Shown: positions 7,211-16,546 of the stretch, one piece after another
Numbering within the stretch: position 1 is the first letter of the stretch
Layout of the letters: the number at the start of each line of letters is the position of its first letter
Assembly: GCA_963578825.1 (NCBI GenBank)
Contig: CAUZDW010000013.1
Coordinates: 1 to 64,000 of the forward strand
Direction of reading: 5' to 3'
Length of the DNA: 64,000 nt
Source: JAJDNS01 sp963578825
GTDB taxonomy: Bacteria; Acidobacteriota; Vicinamibacteria; Fen-336
The notes under the pieces: model-generated
The model's database searches: none
What the model was told of the DNA's origin: nothing
Seen by the model: the letters and a program-made list of their open reading frames with translations, nothing else
Position numbers and translations under genes: made by a program

Positions 7211-7987
7211 ATGCCCAGTGTGCTGGCCCTGATGTGCCACCCCGACGACATCGAGTTCACCTGCGCGGGGTTGCTCATCCTGCTGCAGAGAGCCGGGTGG
7301 GACGTCCACCTGGGCACCATGACGGGGGGCGACCTGGGCTCCTCGAAGCTCCCCCCCGAGGAGATCTCGAAGATTCGCAAGGGAGAGGCGGCCGCGGCCG
7401 CGGCGCTCATCGACGCGTCTTACACTTGCCTCGAGTTTCGCGACCTGACGGTCGTGTACGGCGAAGAGGCGAAGCGCCCCGCCTCGGCCCTCATCCGCCA
7501 GGTCCGGCCGGATCTGCTCGTGACCCTCCACCCGTCCGACTACATGGAGGATCACATGGAGACCGGCCGCATCGCCCGGGAGGCGGCCTTCACGTCGACC
7601 GTTCCTCATTGGAAGGGCCAACTCCCCGATGGCCGCGAGCCCCCTCCCTGTGACCATCTCCCCGCGGTGCTCTACGCCGACCCCATCGACAACGTCGACC
7701 ACTTCGGGAACCGCGTGAAGCCCCACTTCGTCGTCGACATCACCGACGCCATCGACATGAAAGAGAAGATGCTCGCGTGCCACGAGAGCCAGAGATCCTG
7801 GCTGCGGCAGCAGCACGGAGCGGACGAGTACCTGCACTGGATGCGCCGGACGGCGGAGGACCGTGCCCGCGACTTCGGCAAGGAGTCCGTCACCCACGCC
7901 GAAGGCTTCACCCAGCACCGCGGTAATGCTTTCCCTCGGGCGGACCCCCTGACCCCCGTCCTCGGCGACCGCGTGAAGACGCTGTGA
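7211..7987 (+). CDS. PIG-L/LmbE-family zinc deacetylase
   Basis: Residues 9-13 (CHPDD) give the family's H-P-D-D metal site, whose His and second Asp bind zinc while the first Asp acts as general base. A later HPSDYMEDH block (about residues 112-120) supplies the third metal ligand region. At 258 residues with no signal peptide it fits cytoplasmic LmbE-type N-deacetylases such as BshB and MshB, which remove acetyl groups from GlcNAc conjugates. A Shine-Dalgarno-like GAAGGGAG precedes the ATG. In the context of a NagB-like protein it most likely deacetylates an N-acetylated amino sugar or its conjugate. A thiol-cofactor role like that of BshB is the alternative, but no glycosyltransferase partner is adjacent. 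Confidence 0.85.
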   Translation: MPSVLALMCHPDDIEFTCAGLLILLQRAGWDVHLGTMTGGDLGSSKLPPEEISKIRKGEAAAAAALIDASYTCLEFRDLTVVYGEEAKRPASALIRQVRPDLLVTLHPSDYMEDHMETGRIAREAAFTSTVPHWKGQLPDGREPPPCDHLPAVLYADPIDNVDHFGNRVKPHFVVDITDAIDMKEKMLACHESQRSWLRQQHGADEYLHWMRRTAEDRARDFGKESVTHAEGFTQHRGNAFPRADPLTPVLGDRVKTL

Positions 7988-8013
7988 CCGTGACCTGAAT
8001 ACCAGGAGACCTC

Positions 8014-8931
8014 ATGGCATTCGAATACCCCCTCGCCAAGTTCATCCCCTTCCGTGACGAAGCCGCCTGCGCCCGCGTGCGCGCCATCACCCGCGCGAAC
8101 CTCATCAAGCACTCCAACCCCGACTTCAAGATCTCCATCCTCGACGACCCCGCCCGGTTCTACAGCCGCTTCGCCCTCGACATCGTCACCCGCATCACCG
8201 ACGCCGCGAAGGCCGGCCGCAAGTGCGTCCTCATCCTCCCGGTGGGTCCGGTCCCCCAGTTCGCCATCGCCGCCGAGATGATCAATCGCCTCGGCATCGA
8301 CTGCCGCCACCTCGTCACCTACAACATGGACGAGTACGCCGACGACGCCGGCAAGACAGCCCCCGCCGACTGGGAGGGCTCCTTCGCCACCGCCATGCGC
8401 CAGGCGTTCTTCGCCCAGATCCGCGAAGACCTCCGCCCCAAGGACGAGAACATCCACTTCCCCACGGACAAGAACATCGAGGACTACCACAAGATGATCG
8501 AGGACGACGGCGGAGCCGACTGCTGCTACGGCGGCATCGGCTGGTGCGGCCACATCGCCTTCTGGGAATCCCACCTGGGTCTCGAGTACAAGGGCGACTT
8601 GGCGGCCTACAAGCAGGCCCACGGCCGCGTCGTCGAGCTCAACCCCATGACCATCATGCAAAACGCCCTTCACTCCTTTGGCGGCGACTGGTCCTGGGTC
8701 CCCCCGAAGGCCGCCACCATTGGCCCCCGAGAGATCCTCGGCGCCCGGGACCGGAGCTTCTGGCTCGACGGGGACCAGGGCGGGGGAGTCTCCTGGCAGC
8801 GCTTCATCGGCCGCCTGGTGGCCCACGGCCCTGTCAACGAGCTCGTCCCCGGATCAATCCTCCAGGAGACGAACTGCAGCTACACGTTCCTCGGCGGCGT
8901 CGCCGACGACGTGACGATCGACATGTCCTGA
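8014..8931 (+). CDS. Glucosamine-6-phosphate isomerase/deaminase-like protein (NagB superfamily)
   Basis: Residues around 105-111 read YNMDEYA, corresponding to the N-x-D-E motif of glucosamine-6-phosphate deaminases, whose Asp is the catalytic base. Upstream, LPVGPVPQ occupies the place of the phosphate-binding loop, and GGIGWCGHIAF corresponds to the G-I-G-x-x-G-H-I-A-F motif with the catalytic His. At 305 residues it is longer than E. coli NagB (266), with extra sequence around residues 120-160. Codon use is even more C-rich than in its neighbours. It follows the LmbE-like gene by 26 bp. Together the three genes suggest deacetylation, deamination and oxidation of amino sugars, possibly of chitin or peptidoglycan origin. 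Confidence 0.85.
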   Translation: MAFEYPLAKFIPFRDEAACARVRAITRANLIKHSNPDFKISILDDPARFYSRFALDIVTRITDAAKAGRKCVLILPVGPVPQFAIAAEMINRLGIDCRHLVTYNMDEYADDAGKTAPADWEGSFATAMRQAFFAQIREDLRPKDENIHFPTDKNIEDYHKMIEDDGGADCCYGGIGWCGHIAFWESHLGLEYKGDLAAYKQAHGRVVELNPMTIMQNALHSFGGDWSWVPPKAATIGPREILGARDRSFWLDGDQGGGVSWQRFIGRLVAHGPVNELVPGSILQETNCSYTFLGGVADDVTIDMS

Positions 8932-8959
8932 CACTCGCTCCGTTGCCTGTCGCGCGGCG

Positions 8960-9133
8960 ATGATGTTTACTTGTGACGGAGGCGTCATCCTGGCGCAGGT
9001 CGAGATCGAGCGCGACGAGAGGGGGTGGCCCGAAGCCTGGTGGAGGCTCGCCGGATCGGCCCCCGAGTTTGATGTCGGCGACCGCAAGGCTTCGTGCGAG
9101 CGCGACGACGTGCTGGCCAGCCGGGCCGATTGA
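8960..9133 (+). CDS. Possible small protein (57 aa), unknown
   Basis: An open frame starting ATG-ATG at 8960 encodes MMFTCDGGVILAQVEIERD, then RGWPEAWWRL, and ends at TGA 9131-9133. It has a balanced composition with a Trp-rich centre and a C-terminal acidic/basic mix. It sits 28 bp after the isomerase gene on the same strand. No clear ribosome binding site is seen and I recognise no family. It may be spurious. Confidence 0.25.
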   Translation: MMFTCDGGVILAQVEIERDERGWPEAWWRLAGSAPEFDVGDRKASCERDDVLASRAD

Positions 9134-9178
9134 GCCTGGCCCACCCCCCTCCAAGAAAGACAGCCGACGAGACGACGC

Positions 9179-10325
<1,147 letters not shown>

Positions 10326-10424
10326 TGAGAGCGTGGAAAACCTGTGGAGACTCTGGCCGGGCAGAGTTGCCGCGTCGGGAGGATGGGCATAGACTTCGCC
10401 CGTTCGATGGGGAGAGTACGAGCC

Positions 10425-13400
10425 ATGTCGCACGGCCGCTGTTTCTTGGTCACTGTTTCCCTCGCCCTGGCGTCCTTGGTGGCATGGGGCGCCGGGTCGC
10501 CTTCGGGCGCCTCGGACACCCCTCCTCTCCGTGTCCCGCCGGGCTTCTCCATTGAGCGCGTTGCCGGGCCCGATCTCGTCTCGTACCCCATGTTCGCGAC
10601 GCAGGACGGGGAGGGGCGCCTCTACGTCTCGGAGTCCACCGAGCCCAACGTCATGACGACCGAGGAGATGGCCGCCAGCCCCAGCTACAGGGTTCGCGTG
10701 CTGGAGGACCGGGATGGGGACGGGGTCTTCGATCGCAGCCATGTCTTTGCCGACAAGATCGCGTTCCCGCAGGGTGGGGTCTTCACCCGCGGCGCGCTCT
10801 ACGTGTCGGCCGCGCCGGACCTCCTGCGCTTGGAGGACACGGACGGCGACGGCATAGCCGACAGGCGCGACGTCCTCCTCACCGGCTGGACGCTGAGCGT
10901 CAACGGCGCGCTCCTCCACGGGCCCTTCCAGGGGCCGGACGGCTGGCTGTACCTGACCGACGCGCGGCGCAGCTACAGCATCGAGACGCGGGAAGGGGAG
11001 TTGCTGGAGGGAAAGGGCGGTCGGATCTGGCGCTGTCGACTCGACGGGACGGGGCTCGAGGTGGTGTCCGCCGGGGGCTTCGACAACCCGGTCGAGCTGG
11101 TCTTCACGCCGGCCGGCGAGACGCTCGGGACCATGACGTTCTTCATGGATCCCCAGGCTGGCTTGCGGGACGCGCTCATGCACTGGGTGGAAGGGGGCGT
11201 CTACCCGAAACCCCACCGCGTCATCGAGGAGGACCGCCTGCAACGGACCGGTGACCTGATGCCGGTCATGACGAAGTTCGCCAACGTGGCGCCCTCCGGC
11301 CTCCTGCGCTACCGGGGGGAGGCCCTCGGGTCGGAGTACTCGGGCAATCTCTTCAGCGCCCAGTTCAACACCCACCGGGTGCTGCGCCACGTTCTCTCTC
11401 GCGACGGAGCCACCTTCTCGACGCTCGACGAGGAGTTCCTCACCTCGGACGACCCGAACTTCCACCCCACGGACGTTCTCCAGGACGCGGACGGGAGCCT
11501 CCTCGTTCTCGACACCGGGGGCTGGTTTCTGGAGGGGTGTCCGCTGTCGCGCGTGGCACGGCCGGAGTACCGGGGTGGGATCTACAGGATTCGCCGAATC
11601 GGTGCGTCGACACCCGAGGATCCGCGGGGGCGGGCGGCCTCGCTCGGGACCCTCTCGCCGGAGGAGCTGGCGGGCTTCCTGGGCGACCCGAGACCCGCCG
11701 TCTACGATCGCGTCGTCGAGATGCTGGTCGAACACGGTGAATCGGCCGTCACGTCGTTGAAGAGCCTCCGCGAGACCCACGACTCGTCGGAGGCACGGGC
11801 TGCGGCCGTCTTCTGTCTCTTCCGCATCGGATCTCCCGAAGCCCTCCGGGGAGTGCGTCAGGCGCTCGGGGATGCCGATCCCGGGGTGCGGGTGGCTGCC
11901 GCGCGAGCGGCAGGGATGGCTCGCGATCCCGCTGCCGTGAGCCGGCTCGGGGGTCTGTTGCTCGACGACGACCTGGCCGTGCGGCGGCAAGCCGGAACCG
12001 CCCTCGCGCAGATCGGGGACCATTCGGTGGTTGGGGCGGTGCTGTCCGCGTTGGCCGCTCCAGCCGACCGCTTCGTGGAGCACGCGCTCACGTACGCGCT
12101 GCTCCGCCTCCCCGAGCCGTCGCGGATGGCTGCCGGTCTCGGCGATCCCTCCCCGCGGGTCCGGAAGGCCGCGCTGATCGCTCTCGATCAGATGGAGGGC
12201 CGCCCCCTCGAAGAGCGCCAGCTCCTCCCGCTCCTCGATTCCGAAGATGCGGATCTGCGCCGAACGGCGCTCTGGGTGGCCTCGCGGCACCTCGAATGGT
12301 CTCCGGGGATCAGCGCCTTCCTCGAGGACAGGCTGCGGGCCGACCTCTCAGACGGAGAGCTGGCGGCACTCGCGGACGCTCTTCACGGCCTGTGCGTCGC
12401 TCCGGAGGTCCAGGCCTCCATCGCGAGGCTCCTCCAAAGCGACGCGACTCCCAGCGAGCGCCGAAGGCCGCTCCTCGAGACCCTCGCCTCGTGCCCGGTA
12501 AAGAAGTTTCCGGAGGCCTGGATCGGGCCGCTGCGGCGGCAGCTCGACTCGTCGTCCCCCGACGTCCGCGCGACAGCGGTCGACGTCGTCCGGACCCGGG
12601 AGCTGCCGCAGCTCGCCAACGAGCTGGACGCGATCGCCAGGGCCGGTGACGTGGACCTCCATCTCAGGGTCGCCGCCCTGGATGCGCTCATCCGCATGGG
12701 ACCCGAGCTGTCGAGTGAGCGTTTCGACCTCCTCTTCGATCAGCTCGATTCGCCGGACGCCCCCTTGCGACAGCTCACGGCGTCGGCGCTCGGGCGAGCG
12801 CGCCTCACCGACCCCCAGCTCCTGAGGGTCGCCACGGACTCCCTGTCCGAGGCAGACCTGCTGCTGGTGCCGAGCCTTCTGGAAGCCTTCCGGCGCGGCA
12901 CGAACGAAGAGGTGGGGATGGCCCTGGTCGCGTCGCTCACGGAGCTGGCACCTGTGCTGGACGGCCTGGCGGCCGAGGGACTCACCGATCTGCTCTCGAC
13001 CTACCCCGACTCCGTCGGCACCGCCGCCCTGCCTCTGCTTGCGCGTCTCGACGAGCTGAAGGGTAACCGCCTAGAGCGTCTGGAAGGCCTCCTCGCCCGA
13101 CTCGAGCCGGGTGAGGCGAGTCGTGGACGGGACCTCTTCTTCGGTCCCACGGTGGGCTGCTCGAGCTGCCACAGCGTCGGCTCGGAGGGGGGGCGCGTGG
13201 GCCCGGACCTCACGGCCATCGGTGCCATCCGCTCTCGCCACGACCTGCTCGAGGCGATCATGTTTCCCAGCGCCAGCTTCGTGCGCCAGTTCGAGAGCTA
13301 CAGGGTCGAGACCGAATTGGACGTCTACGCGGGCATCATCGACGAGCGGACGCCCGAGGCCATCGTCCTGGTGACCGGCGCGGACTATCGGGTGCGTGTC

Positions 13401-13556
13401 CCTCGGGGCGACGTCGTCTCCATGGATCCCTCGCCGGTCTCGATGATGCCGGAGGGTCTCCACGAGGCCGTCTCGCTGGCCGAGCTCTCGGATCTCATGA
13501 CGTTCCTCGAAGCCCTCGGGCAATCGAGCGAGCTGCCGCGGCCTCTACGTCCCTGA
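10425..13556 (+). CDS. PVC-type exported haem protein: propeller, HEAT repeats and C-terminal cytochrome c motif (1043 aa)
   Basis: The ATG at 10425 has GGGGAGAG eight bases upstream and opens a signal peptide (LVTVSLALASLVAWGAG); the longer frame from 10344 is rejected. Residues about 35-400 form the membrane-bound dehydrogenase-like propeller found in Planctomycetes/Verrucomicrobia-type proteins, opening LRVPPGFSIERVAG. Residues about 420-880 are HEAT-like helical repeats (ALGDADPGVRVAAARAAG is typical). C-S-S-C-H at residues 912-916 is a covalent haem c site, followed by GPDLTAIG and a distal Met-rich segment (SPVSMMPEGL). It should act in the periplasm as an electron-transferring carbohydrate dehydrogenase-like enzyme, but the substrate is unknown. 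Confidence 0.88.
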   Translation: MSHGRCFLVTVSLALASLVAWGAGSPSGASDTPPLRVPPGFSIERVAGPDLVSYPMFATQDGEGRLYVSESTEPNVMTTEEMAASPSYRVRVLEDRDGDGVFDRSHVFADKIAFPQGGVFTRGALYVSAAPDLLRLEDTDGDGIADRRDVLLTGWTLSVNGALLHGPFQGPDGWLYLTDARRSYSIETREGELLEGKGGRIWRCRLDGTGLEVVSAGGFDNPVELVFTPAGETLGTMTFFMDPQAGLRDALMHWVEGGVYPKPHRVIEEDRLQRTGDLMPVMTKFANVAPSGLLRYRGEALGSEYSGNLFSAQFNTHRVLRHVLSRDGATFSTLDEEFLTSDDPNFHPTDVLQDADGSLLVLDTGGWFLEGCPLSRVARPEYRGGIYRIRRIGASTPEDPRGRAASLGTLSPEELAGFLGDPRPAVYDRVVEMLVEHGESAVTSLKSLRETHDSSEARAAAVFCLFRIGSPEALRGVRQALGDADPGVRVAAARAAGMARDPAAVSRLGGLLLDDDLAVRRQAGTALAQIGDHSVVGAVLSALAAPADRFVEHALTYALLRLPEPSRMAAGLGDPSPRVRKAALIALDQMEGRPLEERQLLPLLDSEDADLRRTALWVASRHLEWSPGISAFLEDRLRADLSDGELAALADALHGLCVAPEVQASIARLLQSDATPSERRRPLLETLASCPVKKFPEAWIGPLRRQLDSSSPDVRATAVDVVRTRELPQLANELDAIARAGDVDLHLRVAALDALIRMGPELSSERFDLLFDQLDSPDAPLRQLTASALGRARLTDPQLLRVATDSLSEADLLLVPSLLEAFRRGTNEEVGMALVASLTELAPVLDGLAAEGLTDLLSTYPDSVGTAALPLLARLDELKGNRLERLEGLLARLEPGEASRGRDLFFGPTVGCSSCHSVGSEGGRVGPDLTAIGAIRSRHDLLEAIMFPSASFVRQFESYRVETELDVYAGIIDERTPEAIVLVTGADYRVRVPRGDVVSMDPSPVSMMPEGLHEAVSLAELSDLMTFLEALGQSSELPRPLRP

Positions 13557-13564
13557 CCACTCGT

Positions 13565-14476
13565 TTGACACGTCCCGGCGGGGCTCGCTCCGGTGATCGC
13601 GTGATCGTCGAGTGCCCGGGTTGCCACCTGCGCCACGACGTGACGGGGCGTCCGCCAGGAACCCGGGCCCGCTGTCGCTGCGGGCGGGCGTTTGCACTGC
13701 CGGAGGCGCCCACCGAAGCCGCCTCGCTGGCCTGCCCGGGCTGTGGCGCGCCCGCCAGCCCGGACGACAAGACCTGTGGCTACTGTGCGACGCCCCTGGC
13801 CACGGCCCGCTGTCCCCGCTGCTTCTCGTTGCTGTTCCGGGGTGTGAAGCACTGCGCGGCCTGCGGTGCCGTGGCCGATGCCCCGGCCCACGTTGCTACC
13901 GAGGAGGGTCAGTCCGAGCGGCAGTGCCCGCGCTGCTCTGCGGGCGGGCCGGCGCCGCTGGACGTCCAGCTCGTCGCGAAAACGCTCCTCGATCAGTGCC
14001 CCGAGTGTGGCAGGCTGTGGGTCGACGAGACCGCCTTCGAGCGGCTGACCCAGGAGGCCGAGAGCATCACCACCGCCGGTGCCTCGGCAACCCTGCCCCG
14101 CCCGCAGCGGAAGACCGACTCCGCGGCGTCCCAGGTGGTCTACCGGCGCTGCCCGGACTGCGATTCGATGATGAATCGTCGCAACTACGGCAAACGCTCC
14201 GGGGTGATCGTCGACGTTTGCAGCGCCCACGGCATTTGGTTCGACGACGAGGAGCTCACCCGGGTGCTGGAGTTCGTGCGCTCAGGGGGCCTGCAGGAGA
14301 CGCGCCGCAGGGAGGCCGAGGACCTGCGCGAGGAGCGCCGGCGCCTGGAGAGCCTGCGCGCCACCGATCGGACACTGGGCGGCAGCCGTATGGGCACCGG
14401 CGCCTTCTTTGGCGAAGGCCGGATGGGTGAAGCCGACGTGCTGGACGTGGTCCGCGTCCTGACCCGGATCTTCTGA
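13565..14476 (+). CDS. Multi-zinc-ribbon protein with C-terminal TFIIB-type zinc-finger domain (303 aa)
   Basis: Six Cys-x2-Cys type pairs are visible: CPGC, CRC, CPGC with CGYC, CPRC with CAAC, CPRC with CPEC, and CPDC near residue 198. The last is followed by DVCSAHGIWFDDEEL, the zf-TFIIB-like signature in which His replaces a Cys. After residue 240 comes a charged helix (RRREAEDLREERRRLE) and a short hydrophobic end. There is no signal peptide, so a cytoplasmic zinc protein is likely. The start is uncertain: TTG at 13565 or GTG at 13601, the latter just before the first Cys pair. It sits 8 bp after the haem-protein gene and may be cotranscribed. Function is unknown. Confidence 0.8.
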   Translation: MTRPGGARSGDRVIVECPGCHLRHDVTGRPPGTRARCRCGRAFALPEAPTEAASLACPGCGAPASPDDKTCGYCATPLATARCPRCFSLLFRGVKHCAACGAVADAPAHVATEEGQSERQCPRCSAGGPAPLDVQLVAKTLLDQCPECGRLWVDETAFERLTQEAESITTAGASATLPRPQRKTDSAASQVVYRRCPDCDSMMNRRNYGKRSGVIVDVCSAHGIWFDDEELTRVLEFVRSGGLQETRRREAEDLREERRRLESLRATDRTLGGSRMGTGAFFGEGRMGEADVLDVVRVLTRIF

Positions 14477-14513
14477 TTCTTGGCTCCGAGCGGGGTGCGA
14501 CTCAGCGCTTGAC

Positions 14514-15542
14514 TCAGCGTCGGGGGGGCGCCGGAGCCCAGGCGAGACCATCGGCCATCGGGCCCGCGTCGATGAGCCGGGTGAGCGTCCACTCACGCAG
14601 ATCGATCTCCGCCACCTTTCCGCTCCGGTCACACGAGACGTAGGCCACCTGGCCGTCGGGTCGAACGAGGACGAACTGGGGAGCTGGGGGCACGTCCAGC
14701 GTCTTCACGACCTCCATCGACTGCAGGTCGACGAGAGCCACCTGGTTCTTCTTGCTGAGCGCCAGCACGAGCCAGCGGCCGTTGGGTGTCGGCGCCGTTC
14801 CGTAGGCGATTCCCGGCAGAGGCACCCACCGCGCGACCTCGTTCGTCGCGGTATCGATCACCGCGAGCCGGGGCTCGGTTTGGTCCGCGGTGAAGACCCA
14901 GCGCTCGTCCACCGAGAGGCTGATGCGCTGCGCCTTCGGGGACACCGGGATCACCGCAGTGACCGTCTTCTTCTGCAGATCGATGGCGCTGACCGTGCCC
15001 GCGCCCACGTTCGAGGTGTATGCACGAGTGGCGTCTTTGTTGAGCACGACCATGTGCGCCTCGGGCTGGCCGGTTGGGATGCGATCGACGATCGCGTTCG
15101 TCGCGGGGTCGATGACGGTGAGCGTATTCGTCAGCTCGGTGGTGGTGTACAGCATTCCGTCGCTCCCGAAGACGGCACAGTGGGGTCGTTCGGCCCGGCC
15201 CAGGTCGATTGTGGCCACCCGCTTGCGGTGCGTCAGATCGATGACGTCGACGGTGCGCCCGTCGGAGCCCGGCGTCCCGACGCCGGCGTCGCCGTAGATC
15301 GGGACGTACGCGGTCAGGCCGTCGGGGGAGGCGATCACCTCGTGGCCGGTGACCCCGCTCTCCTCGATCGTCGCGACCAGGCGACCGGCCACGGGATCGA
15401 TCAAGCCCAGCGTGTGGTCCCCCTTGTTGGCGACAAGCAGGAGGAACGCCGACTCGGCTTCGTCGGAGCCTCTGGCAAGGCCTGCCAGGCCGGCGCTCAC
15501 CACAACCACGACGAGACCCGAAAACATCGCATTTCGCAGCAT
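14514..15542 (-). CDS. Exported YVTN-type beta-propeller protein (342 aa)
   Basis: GGAGG seven bases before the ATG supports the start. The signal sequence (FSGLVVVVVSAGLAGLA) is followed by YVTN/lactonase-like repeats of about 42 residues with the pattern D-x-x-T-x-x-V-x-A-x-I-x-V/T-G, for example TVDVIDLTHRKRVATIDLG, LTVIDPATNAIVDRI, AVIDTATNEVARWV and ALVDLQSMEVVKTLDV. No catalytic residues are conserved. The protein should be periplasmic or surface-attached; homologues in other bacteria are often of unknown function or act in nitrite reduction and cell-surface binding. It converges with the zinc-ribbon gene across a 37-bp gap. Confidence 0.85.
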   Translation of the reverse strand: MLRNAMFSGLVVVVVSAGLAGLARGSDEAESAFLLLVANKGDHTLGLIDPVAGRLVATIEESGVTGHEVIASPDGLTAYVPIYGDAGVGTPGSDGRTVDVIDLTHRKRVATIDLGRAERPHCAVFGSDGMLYTTTELTNTLTVIDPATNAIVDRIPTGQPEAHMVVLNKDATRAYTSNVGAGTVSAIDLQKKTVTAVIPVSPKAQRISLSVDERWVFTADQTEPRLAVIDTATNEVARWVPLPGIAYGTAPTPNGRWLVLALSKKNQVALVDLQSMEVVKTLDVPPAPQFVLVRPDGQVAYVSCDRSGKVAEIDLREWTLTRLIDAGPMADGLAWAPAPPRR

Positions 15543-15815
15543 CGCTCATCCTCCGTGAATGGCGAAGGATACTTCGCTGCGCCAGACTCTGCGAGGCAAG
15601 CCCTCGGGCGTTCGAGCGAGTGTTCCGACGAGGCGTCGAAAAAGACGGTGTCGGCTCCGCCTCTTCTCCCAGGATCAGCAAGGCGACGACGCCGAGCCGA
15701 TGGAGCCTGGTCCGCTGGCTCGCTCAGGCCGGTGCGTTATTCTGTTCGGCGATAAATCGCGGGGGCCCATCGGCTCCTCCGCGTCGCTCCCCCAACAACC
15801 GGCAGGAGGATGATA

Positions 15816-16508
15816 ATGACACACCGGTGGCCCGGCATCGTCTGGCTCGCCAGCTTCGTGCTGATGGCGAGCCCGGCGGCAACCACGGCGCAAGAGCAGA
15901 GCGTCAAACCAGGTATCAACGACCGCTGGGAGGACCCTGACCTGGACGGCATCGTGTCTCTCCTGGAGCGCGAGGACCGGTCCATCTACAAGTACCGCCA
16001 CGCCATCGTCGCGGCCCTGGGGCTCGAGCCTGGCATGGAGGCCGCCGACGTGGGCTCGGGGACGGGCTTCCTCACGTTGCTCATGGCCAGGGAAGTGGGG
16101 CCGGAGGGCAAGGTCTACGCGGGGGACATCGCTCAAAAATCCCTGGACTTCATCACCCAGAGAGCCGCCGAACAGGGCATCGCCAACCTGGAGACCGTGC
16201 TCGGCACCCACCGTTCGACCAACCTGAACCCGGCCTCCGTGGATCTTCTGTTGGTCTGCGACACCTATCACCACTTCGAATATCCGGAGGACATGCTCGC
16301 CTCCATTCGGCAGGCGCTCCGGCGGGACGGGCGGTTCGTTATCGTCGACTTTGAGCGGGTCAAGGGTGCGACGCCCGACTTTTTCCTGGAGCACGTCCGG
16401 GCCGGCAAGGGCACCTTCACGGACGAGTTGCGGGACGCCGGCTTCGAGCTCGAGAAAGAGATCCCGCTGATGAAGGGCCAGTACTTCCTGGTGTTTCGGA
16501 AGCGGTAG
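15816..16508 (+). CDS. Class I SAM-dependent methyltransferase with an N-terminal signal peptide
   Basis: AGGAGG at 15804-15809 gives correct spacing to the ATG at 15816; an earlier ATG at 15810 touches it and is rejected. Residues 1-26 form a typical secretion signal (IVWLASFVLMASPAATTAQ). The methyltransferase fold follows: AADVGSGTGFLTLLMA is motif I binding SAM, VYAGDIAQKSLDF is motif II, and LLLVCDTYHHFEYPEDML is motif IV and post-IV with the H-H pair common in UbiE-like enzymes. The signal peptide is odd, because SAM is cytoplasmic. Similar exported family members are found in Acidobacteria and Planctomycetes without known function. The substrate is unknown. It may lead the sialidase-like gene 38 bp downstream. 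Confidence 0.85.
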   Translation: MTHRWPGIVWLASFVLMASPAATTAQEQSVKPGINDRWEDPDLDGIVSLLEREDRSIYKYRHAIVAALGLEPGMEAADVGSGTGFLTLLMAREVGPEGKVYAGDIAQKSLDFITQRAAEQGIANLETVLGTHRSTNLNPASVDLLLVCDTYHHFEYPEDMLASIRQALRRDGRFVIVDFERVKGATPDFFLEHVRAGKGTFTDELRDAGFELEKEIPLMKGQYFLVFRKR

Positions 16509-16546
16509 ATCTCTCGGAAGAAAGTTCCACGGCTGGAGGCCGGCGA

